A model generated the notes under the pieces. It made no database searches, was not told the DNA's origin, and saw only the letters and a list, made by a program, of their open reading frames with translations. A program made the translations under genes and the position numbers. A stretch of 47,089 nucleotides of DNA from Pseudophaeobacter profundi (GTDB lineage: Bacteria > Pseudomonadota > Alphaproteobacteria > Rhodobacterales > Rhodobacteraceae), in contig NZ_JARJEF010000018.1 in NCBI RefSeq assembly GCF_029697505.1, forward strand, positions 1 to 47,089, in the 5' to 3' direction. This document shows, piece by piece, positions 41,424 through 47,089 of the stretch (position 1 is the first letter of the stretch; the number at the start of each line of letters is the position of its first letter).

Positions 41424-41453
41424 AACGAAGAAAGGGCCGCCCTTAGGCGACCC
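41424..41453 (-). terminator. Rho-independent terminator of the SLOG/DUF2493 gene
   Basis: On the minus strand GGGTCGCC-TAAG-GGCGGCCC forms an 8-bp stem (one U-G pair) followed by TTTCTTCG. It begins 7 bases after the stop codon of the minus-strand gene at 41460. Confidence 0.7.
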
Positions 41454-41459
41454 TATCAA

Positions 41460-42389
41460 TTACATCTCCGCGGTCTTCTTCGCCGGATCAGCGACCCGCA
41501 TCACCGTCAGACCTTTCGCTTCCGCCTTCTGCCCGAGGTTCAGCGCCACGCCATTGCCGCCGAAGAGAACAACCCCCGTCGCCGCAAACTTGTCGTCCAG
41601 CATCTCGTCATTGCACTTGAACGGTGCCGCCCGCCCATGCGCGGACCAGCGAGGATCAAAGCGCGCCTGCGCGACCCCGCGCGCCCGGGCCCACCGGGCC
41701 GCGATCATCTCGGCCCCGTGCTTGCCACCCTTGTGGCAGAGGAAGATCTCCTGATTGCGGTTTTGTTTGATCCGCTCCCGAACCTTGTCGAGCGTATTGA
41801 AGATCACATCGATATCGGTCCAGTCGGTTGCGCCAGAGACAATCAGCGGCACGCCTTCGACCTTGGACTTCGCGGCCGTCTCGCGATCATGCTGCTCCAG
41901 AAGCTGCCGGGCCTCGAAGACGGCCCCGGTCTCCTGCGCCCGACCACTGGCGCGTGACCCTGCCGCCGGGATGAAGGCATGTCGCGTCTCGATCTCGTAG
42001 CATTCCGCTGCTGCTTCGCTCATCACCTCGATGGCGCCGACGATCTCGCGCAGCTGCAGAAAGCGCGCCTGCGCCTCTTCGAGCGCCGTCTCGGCGATTT
42101 CCGATCCGTCGTGAGATTTTGCCAGCGCGCCGATCTTGTCGGCTGTGCGATCGACCTCCTTGCCGAGCGTCACTTTGCGCCGTTGCAGGATCGTCGCGAA
42201 CCCGTGGGCCAGCGGTTCGATTTCTGCCTCGAGGCCGGTCCCGCGCAATTGCCCGAGCAGGGTCTCGAAGGTTGCGCGGATGATGCTGTCCTTCAGGATG
42301 TGATCTTCCGGGATCGGCAGATGGGCGTCCTTTTCGGTCAGCCCGAAAAGCTCGATGGTCTCGTAGGTGTTCGCTTGGTCGTAAGCCAT
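41460..42389 (-). CDS. DUF2493 / SLOG-domain protein
   Basis: A 309-residue protein. The N-terminal half is helical (LPIPEDHILKDSIIRATFE; RKVTLGKEVDRTADKIGAL). The C-terminal half is a DUF2493/YspA-type SLOG domain: VPLIVSGATDWTDIDVIFNT, then IFLCHKGGKHGAEMIAARWA and VVLFGGNGVALNLGQKAEAK. SLOG folds bind nucleotides or related ligands. DUF2493 genes are common on plasmids of this order, with no known function. ATG 42389 has CTGGAGATACC upstream, and it is followed by a terminator. Longer upstream readings have no ribosome site. Confidence 0.8.
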   Translation of the reverse strand: MAYDQANTYETIELFGLTEKDAHLPIPEDHILKDSIIRATFETLLGQLRGTGLEAEIEPLAHGFATILQRRKVTLGKEVDRTADKIGALAKSHDGSEIAETALEEAQARFLQLREIVGAIEVMSEAAAECYEIETRHAFIPAAGSRASGRAQETGAVFEARQLLEQHDRETAAKSKVEGVPLIVSGATDWTDIDVIFNTLDKVRERIKQNRNQEIFLCHKGGKHGAEMIAARWARARGVAQARFDPRWSAHGRAAPFKCNDEMLDDKFAATGVVLFGGNGVALNLGQKAEAKGLTVMRVADPAKKTAEM

Positions 42390-43088
42390 TTTGGTATCTC
42401 CAGATGTTTGACTGACCACCACGTGAGTGTGGTGGCATGGCCGAATGTCTGGTTCACCGAATCTGTCCGAGTCAGGGACGGCGCAGCCGCCGGCTTGCCG
42501 GGCGCAAAAGTTTTCCAGGCGCGACGCCAACATTGTGCATACGCTCAATGGCTGGACCGCCCTCCCCAACCGCGCCGCCCTCGCCGAAAAGTTTTGCGAT
42601 CCTTGACGCGGGCTGATTTGGGGGCCATCCGGAGGATATGCTTCCACGCTCATGTGTGTGTGTTTTGACGGTAGGTTTGCCCGACCCGAGCAGGCAAACG
42701 GCCCGACCGGACGCGGGAGACGGATGAAGCGGCGGGATCGTTTTGGCCTCGGGCCAAAACAGACCAGAGCGCAATCCGGCGGCGCGGCCGGGGAGGGACG
42801 TGCTCGCGAGGCGAGCAAACCGGGATGCCAAGCGCATCGCCGCGGTGAGGCCGCATGGCCGAATGCGCGACGGACCACAGGGCCGTTCTCACCTGCGACA
42901 CGCGAAGCCGAGCAGGGGAGGCCGTGAGGCTGGTTGCTAAGCAGAGAATCAGGTGCTCCCGCTTCCTACTCGAGATCGCACAGCACGACGGAGGTGATGT
43001 ACTCGAAATCTCGCAGAACCGGCGAACAGCGTTGCCAAAGAAGGCAGGATTGTCGCCAGCACGTTAGGCTTGCGAGCTGAGGTTGTGA
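42390..43088. repeat. Gene-poor, palindrome-rich block
   Basis: About 700 bases with no gene I can support. Perfect hairpins are CCACCAC-N6-GTGGTGG (42416-42435), GTTTGCC-N11-GGCAAAC (42675-42699), GTTTTGGCC-TCG-GGCCAAAAC (42740-42760) and TGCTCGC-GAG-GCGAGCA (42801-42817). The 13-mer GCATGGCCGAATG occurs twice (about 42435 and 42850). The style matches the block at 39136-39588. Confidence 0.6.
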
Positions 43089-43176
43089 GCTTTCATTCAG
43101 TCGGGCCTCAACTTTCAATTGGTCGGCAGTTGACTTTCAATTGGTCGGAGACGTACTTTCAATCGGTCAAAAGGAG
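43089..43176 (+). repeat. Four 22-bp tandem repeats upstream of the ATPase-nuclease genes
   Basis: Units start at 43089, 43111, 43133 and 43155, exactly 22 bases apart. The core is ACTTTCAATTGGTCGG, with the first unit 12/16 and the last 12/16 identical. The last unit contains the AAGGAG ribosome site of the following gene. The layout TTTCA...GGCA..TTGA resembles terminal repeats of IS21 elements, but no istA follows. Alternatives are an operator array or iterons. Confidence 0.75.
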
Positions 43177-43186
43177 TCGCGCGGCG

Positions 43187-44413
43187 ATGTACCCAAGATT
43201 TGCCAAGGCTAGAGTGGAAGAGGCGCTGTCCGACACCCGCGTGGTCCTCATCTCGGGGCCGCGTCAATCCGGCAAAACGACACTTGCAACCGAAATCGCG
43301 TCGGACAAGACACCCTTCCTGACACTGGACGATGCCAACGTATTGCGGTCGGCGATCGATGATCCGGTCGGTTTCGTCCGCGGATTGGACCGCGCAGTAA
43401 TCGATGAAGTCCAACGCGCACCCGACCTTCTACTCGCCATTAAGAACTTGGTCGATGACGACAAGACACCGGGGAGGTTCCTCCTAACAGGTTCGGCCAA
43501 TCTCATGACCATTCCCAAAGTGGCGGATTCCCTTGCCGGCCGAATGGAGGTCGTTCGATTGTTGCCACTCTCGCAAGCAGAAATCCTTGGGACGAAATCG
43601 GGGTTCATTGATCGGGCCTTTGCGCGGGAGATGCCGACGGCTGACCACATGATTGTCGGTGACGACCTCGTTGAAAACGTCCTCTCCGGAGGGTATCCAG
43701 AAGCGCTCGGTCGAGTGCGATGGACGCGGAAGCAGGATTGGTATCACGGGTATCTTGATGCGATTGTCCAGCGCGACGTCCGAGACGTGGCCCAGATCGA
43801 ACAACTTGCCATCATGCCGAAACTGATGTCGGTGCTTGCCGAGCACTCAGGACAGCTGGTCAATTATACTGGCATCGGTGCCAGCATCGACCTCAATCAT
43901 GTCACCACACAAAAGTATGTGAGTGTTTTCGAGAGCCTCTATCTCGTTCACACCCTGCAGCCCTGGTTCACGAACCGTCTAAAACGCCTGACCAAGTCGC
44001 CCAAGCTCCATTTTTTCGATGCGGGCCTCTTGGCAGCAATGCGGGATATTTCGCCAGATGTAGTCCGAAAAGACAAAACGAGCTTTGGCGCGATCCTGGA
44101 GACGTTCGTGTTCGGCGAGTTGCGGAAGATCGCGACGTGGAGCGAACAGCGGTGCACATTCTCGCATTTCCGAGACAAGGACAAGAACGAGGTCGACATC
44201 GTATTGGAGAACCGACGAGGTGAGGTCGTCGGGATCGAGGTGAAGTCGTCCGCCACCGTTTCGGCAAGTGATTTTTCGGGAATGCGAAAACTAGCGGACG
44301 CCTGCGGCAAGAAATTCGTCCAAGGCATGATACTCTACGACCATGACCGGGTCGTACCGTTCGGCGAAAACATGTTCGCTGCTCCGCTCTCATGCCTGTG
44401 GGGTCGCTCATGA
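43187..44413 (+). CDS. DUF4143-family AAA ATPase
   Basis: A 408-residue protein. The AAA domain has Walker [11 protein letters not shown] (23-32), Walker [11 protein letters not shown] (68-76) and a sensor-like [12 protein letters not shown]. The C-terminal DUF4143 region carries a nuclease-like core [20 protein letters not shown] (D, then E-x-K). Such ATPases are frequent in defence and toxin-like loci, but the biochemical role is unsettled. ATG 43187 lies 10 bases after AAGGAG. Its stop overlaps the next gene by ATGA, which implies coupled expression with the nuclease gene. Confidence 0.85.
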   Translation: MYPRFAKARVEEALSDTRVVLISGPRQSGKTTLATEIASDKTPFLTLDDANVLRSAIDDPVGFVRGLDRAVIDEVQRAPDLLLAIKNLVDDDKTPGRFLLTGSANLMTIPKVADSLAGRMEVVRLLPLSQAEILGTKSGFIDRAFAREMPTADHMIVGDDLVENVLSGGYPEALGRVRWTRKQDWYHGYLDAIVQRDVRDVAQIEQLAIMPKLMSVLAEHSGQLVNYTGIGASIDLNHVTTQKYVSVFESLYLVHTLQPWFTNRLKRLTKSPKLHFFDAGLLAAMRDISPDVVRKDKTSFGAILETFVFGELRKIATWSEQRCTFSHFRDKDKNEVDIVLENRRGEVVGIEVKSSATVSASDFSGMRKLADACGKKFVQGMILYDHDRVVPFGENMFAAPLSCLWGRS

Positions 44414-45315
44414 ATCTCGTCGAGGAACAATGCGTCGAGGATCTCGCGGACCTTCTCTACAACTTCTTGCCTGGGAGCGGAAACTCACGGACCGCATTCC
44501 CATTGGCAGCAGCACAAGTCCAATGCGAGGACTTGTGGACCGGAGGGAGCAAGCGTCCGGCCATTGTTCAAATGTTGTCGTCAACCCTCAGTCAACGGCG
44601 ACACAAGCTCAGTGCGTTGATGTTGGCGATCGTCCGGCAATCGATGACTTGGCGCAGAGGTAAAGGCGAGCCGCTAACCCGCGCGGAAGTAGATGGTTTG
44701 AACGCGCTCCTTTTGCGTCTGTCGATAAAGGTGCCCGAGCTAAACGATCCCACGTTTCTTGAATCACTGGCGGGAGCCCAAACCGAGCCGGAGGCGACTC
44801 CGGAACCAAAGAAGGCCACGCTTTCGGACGAGTTAGCGCACACGCTATCGGCGCGCCTGATCGGCCTATTTGAACACCCGCCTCAGCGGCGCGGCTTTGA
44901 ATATGAGCGCTTTCTAACCGAACTTTTCGCCGCGTATGGTCTGACGCCGCGAGCGCCTTTCAAACTGACAGGCGAACAGATTGACGGAAGCTTCAAGTTG
45001 CACGGCGAAACATACCTCGTGGAAGCCAAATGGCAGGCTGGTCGCACGGGACAATCCGATCTGCTAACCTTTTCGGGAAAGGTCTCAGGCAAGGCGACTT
45101 GGGCGCGCGGGCTTTTCATCAGTAATTCGGGCTTCTCCGAAGACGGCCTCAAGGCTTTCAGGACGGGTAGACGCACAAATATAATCTGTGCTGATGGGTT
45201 GGATCTGCATCAGGTCGTTCACAACCGTCTCTCATTGATCGACGTGCTTGACGAAAAGCTGCGACGCGCCGCTGAAACCAACCAAGCATTTGTTCCGGTT
45301 CGAGACTTGTTATGA
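44410..45315 (+). CDS. Mrr-like restriction endonuclease
   Basis: A 301-residue protein. Residues 1-125 form an uncharacterised helical domain ([40 protein letters not shown]). A linker follows, then a PD-(D/E)XK nuclease domain: [21 protein letters not shown]192 in QIDGSF and E205-A-K207 in YLVEAKWQ. The catalytic triad looks intact. The ATG overlaps the previous stop (ATGA). Mrr-like enzymes cut modified DNA; whether this one does is not known. The N-terminal domain may be a sensor that acts with the ATPase partner (inference). Confidence 0.82.
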   Translation: MNLVEEQCVEDLADLLYNFLPGSGNSRTAFPLAAAQVQCEDLWTGGSKRPAIVQMLSSTLSQRRHKLSALMLAIVRQSMTWRRGKGEPLTRAEVDGLNALLLRLSIKVPELNDPTFLESLAGAQTEPEATPEPKKATLSDELAHTLSARLIGLFEHPPQRRGFEYERFLTELFAAYGLTPRAPFKLTGEQIDGSFKLHGETYLVEAKWQAGRTGQSDLLTFSGKVSGKATWARGLFISNSGFSEDGLKAFRTGRRTNIICADGLDLHQVVHNRLSLIDVLDEKLRRAAETNQAFVPVRDLL

Positions 45316-45447
45316 CGAGAACCGAACGAGGAAAGAAGACCAATAGATCGGGCAAGCCTGCCGGTTTACAACTAATCACTCGGCCAGCGACGAGGCGGCA
45401 AAGCTGCGCGCAATCGACAATTATTGAAACCTCTAAATCCTACAGAA

Positions 45448-46992
45448 ATGACTTTCATGATTATTCCAGATAACGAGACCGCCATCGACATGATCTACTC
45501 GGAAGCCGTCTCAGCGACGGTCGCGAAGGTGATCAGAGACTCTGGGAACGAACCTCTCACGGTCGGCGTCCATGGGGACTGGGGTGCTGGAAAATCGAGC
45601 GTGTTGCTCATGCTAGAGGACGCGTTTTCAGAGGACGATCGCACATCCGTCGTCCGGTTCAACGGCTGGCTGTTCCAGGGCCTCGAAGACGCAAAGACCG
45701 TCATCATCGAAACGATCGTAGAGCAATTGCTGCGGGATCGGGCGTTCACCACCAAGCTGAAAGACGCATCCAAAAAACTGCTTAAGCGCGTCGATCTTAT
45801 GAAAGTCGCATCCAAGGCGGGTGGCCTCGCCCTGACCGGACTTACCGGCATCCCATCCCCGGACATGCTCGGCGGGCTCATGGAACAGGGGAAGAAGCTC
45901 TTGGCCGGTGGCGAAGATCTGACGGTTGGCGATATGACAGGGTACGTCAAGAATGTCACAGATTGTCTTAACGACCCTGAAGCCGAAACCTTGCCTGCCC
46001 ATATTCATGCCTTCAGGGTGGAATTCGAGGAACTGCTCGCGGCCGCGGACATAGATCGCCTCGTCGTTGTTGTTGACGATCTGGACAGATGCCTTCCCGC
46101 CACGGCGATCGAGACACTTGAGGCGATACGGCTCTTCCTGTTCGTGCCCGGCGCGGCCTTTGTCATCGCCGCCGACGAGGGAATGATCGAATACGCCGTC
46201 AGGTCCCATTTCCCGGACTTGCCACTATCGTCGGGCCCGTCGACCTATGCCCGGAACTACCTCGAAAAGCTCATTCAGGTGCCGTTCCGACTACCGCCAT
46301 TGGGATACGTCGAGACCAAGATCTATCTCACGCTTCTCGTCGCCGGTAGCTCGCTCGACACCGGTTCGGCCCCCTTCGACACATTGCTCAACTTAGGTCG
46401 CGAAGCACTCAGACGTCCCTGGGACGGGAACGGGCTGAGCCGCGGTGTGATCGAAAAGCGTCTCGGTGCGGTCTCGGCGGAGCTGGAGAATGCGCTCATT
46501 CTCGCCGATCAACTCGCGCTGCCGCTCGCTGAAGGCGCTCAAGGCAACCCGAGGCAGATCAAGAGATTTTTGAACACGCTCAATCTCCGTCTCGCCATCG
46601 CGGATGCGCGCGGGATCGGTGACGATGTGAACCCCGCGGTCCTCGCCAAGCTGATGCTCGCCGAACGTTTCAAGGCCGATTTCTTCGAACGCCTCGAGGT
46701 CGAGGCCGCTGTCAGCGGCTCCTCCATAACCGTTGCGACACTCGAGGAGGCGTTGCGCAAAGATGATGAAGAGCCCGAAAAATCCAAGAAACCGGCCACC
46801 GCCAAGGGCCGGGGTCAAACGGAGAGACTTCCGGAGGACGACCTTCTTGCGAGCGAATGGGTCAGACGATGGGCTTTGGTGGCCCCCGCGCTCGCGGACG
46901 AGGATCTGCGTCCGTATTTGTTCGTGTCCCGAGATCGCAAGGCGCTATTCACTGCAGGCACCAATCTCGTGTTGATTGTCACTGAGAACTGA
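45448..46992 (+). CDS. KAP-family P-loop NTPase, 3' end disrupted by an IS
   Basis: A 514-residue protein with Walker A GVHGDWGAGKSS (41-51) and Walker B VVVVDDLDRCLPATAIETLE (near 205-222), both typical of KAP NTPases. The family motif VHGDWGAGKSS and the late FVIAADEGMIEYAVR are clear. There are no clear membrane segments in the insert. The last codons, NLVLIVTEN then TGA, come from the IS21-type end beginning at about 46976, so the native C-terminus is lost. The ATG has no strong ribosome site; ATG 45457 is possible. Confidence 0.82.
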   Translation: MTFMIIPDNETAIDMIYSEAVSATVAKVIRDSGNEPLTVGVHGDWGAGKSSVLLMLEDAFSEDDRTSVVRFNGWLFQGLEDAKTVIIETIVEQLLRDRAFTTKLKDASKKLLKRVDLMKVASKAGGLALTGLTGIPSPDMLGGLMEQGKKLLAGGEDLTVGDMTGYVKNVTDCLNDPEAETLPAHIHAFRVEFEELLAAADIDRLVVVVDDLDRCLPATAIETLEAIRLFLFVPGAAFVIAADEGMIEYAVRSHFPDLPLSSGPSTYARNYLEKLIQVPFRLPPLGYVETKIYLTLLVAGSSLDTGSAPFDTLLNLGREALRRPWDGNGLSRGVIEKRLGAVSAELENALILADQLALPLAEGAQGNPRQIKRFLNTLNLRLAIADARGIGDDVNPAVLAKLMLAERFKADFFERLEVEAAVSGSSITVATLEEALRKDDEEPEKSKKPATAKGRGQTERLPEDDLLASEWVRRWALVAPALADEDLRPYLFVSRDRKALFTAGTNLVLIVTEN

Positions 46993-47089
46993 CCCGGTAT
47001 GCCGATAAATTGTCACTGAGAATTGACCCATGTGAACACACTGCCCCGACGGTTTTCGTTGGGGGGATTGGGAGTGATAGACATGGGAT
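46976..47089 (+). mobile_element. Left end of a second IS21-family element (partial)
   Basis: Two direct copies of TTGTCACTGAGAAYTGACCC (46976-46995 and 47010-47029, 19/20 identical, 34 bases apart) are typical terminal repeats of IS21 elements. At the end GGGAGTGATAGACATGGGAT could be the ribosome site and start of istA (GTG at 47074 or ATG at 47083), but only a few codons are seen. The repeat sequence differs from the IS21 at 12866, so it is a different element. Confidence 0.65.

Noticed and set aside
42390-42878. N-terminal extension of the DUF2493 protein to 472 codons
   Set aside because: ATG 42389 has a good ribosome site, and the extension is proline- and arginine-rich and runs through palindromic DNA.

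Overview
This GC-rich window looks like part of a conjugative plasmid (or integrative conjugative element) of an alphaproteobacterium, most likely Rhodobacterales/Roseobacter group. The inference rests on the type IV secretion (T4SS) operon layout, the VirD2/VirD4-type mobilisation genes, the cyanide-insensitive bd oxidase with its DUF2474 subunit, and the many insertion sequence (IS) ends. There is no rRNA or tRNA and no housekeeping locus. I see no replication or partition gene, so plasmid versus ICE cannot be settled here.

Layout. 1-120: end of an IS3-family element. 312-1014: a small XRE regulator and a secreted protein on the minus strand. 1144-12651: a tightly overlapping plus-strand T4SS operon in the order unknown-virB1-virB2-virB3-virB4-lipoprotein-(transglycosylase/VirB5 chimera)-virB5-virB8-virB9-virB10-virB11-two small genes-virB6. 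12735-34016: a cargo region of about 21 kb. It starts with a decayed SulP gene split by a complete IS21-family element (12866-15469, 5-bp target duplication) and a DevABC-like exporter. The sulfur genes follow, and the region ends in an IS66 remnant. 34102-39027: convergent minus-strand virD4-virD2-mobC, followed by a probable oriT and palindrome-rich DNA. 39589-42389: a small protein, a membrane-anchored SH3-thermonuclease and a SLOG/DUF2493 protein. 43089-46992: four 22-bp repeats, then a DUF4143 ATPase, an Mrr-like nuclease and a KAP NTPase, the last truncated by another IS21-type end at the right edge.

The cargo reads as a complete sulfide-tolerance module. A DUF442-fused type II sulfide:quinone oxidoreductase, two persulfide-dioxygenase-like metallohydrolases and a rhodanese would convert sulfide to persulfide, sulfite and thiosulfate. 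YeeE/YedE halves and a SulP permease would move sulfur anions. A 1-Cys peroxiredoxin and an exported DsrE-like protein deal with reactive sulfur or oxygen. The CioAB-type bd quinol oxidase would re-oxidise the quinol in the presence of sulfide. A Crp/Fnr regulator and an NsrR-like Rrf2 regulator sit between the two divergent arms, and matching dyads (GTGAYAWTGTCAC) lie in both divergent promoter regions.

The least expected observations are: a T4SS protein that carries a lytic transglycosylase domain inside a VirB5-like scaffold; the ATPase-nuclease-KAP cluster as a candidate defence module; and the shared operator in the sulfur island.
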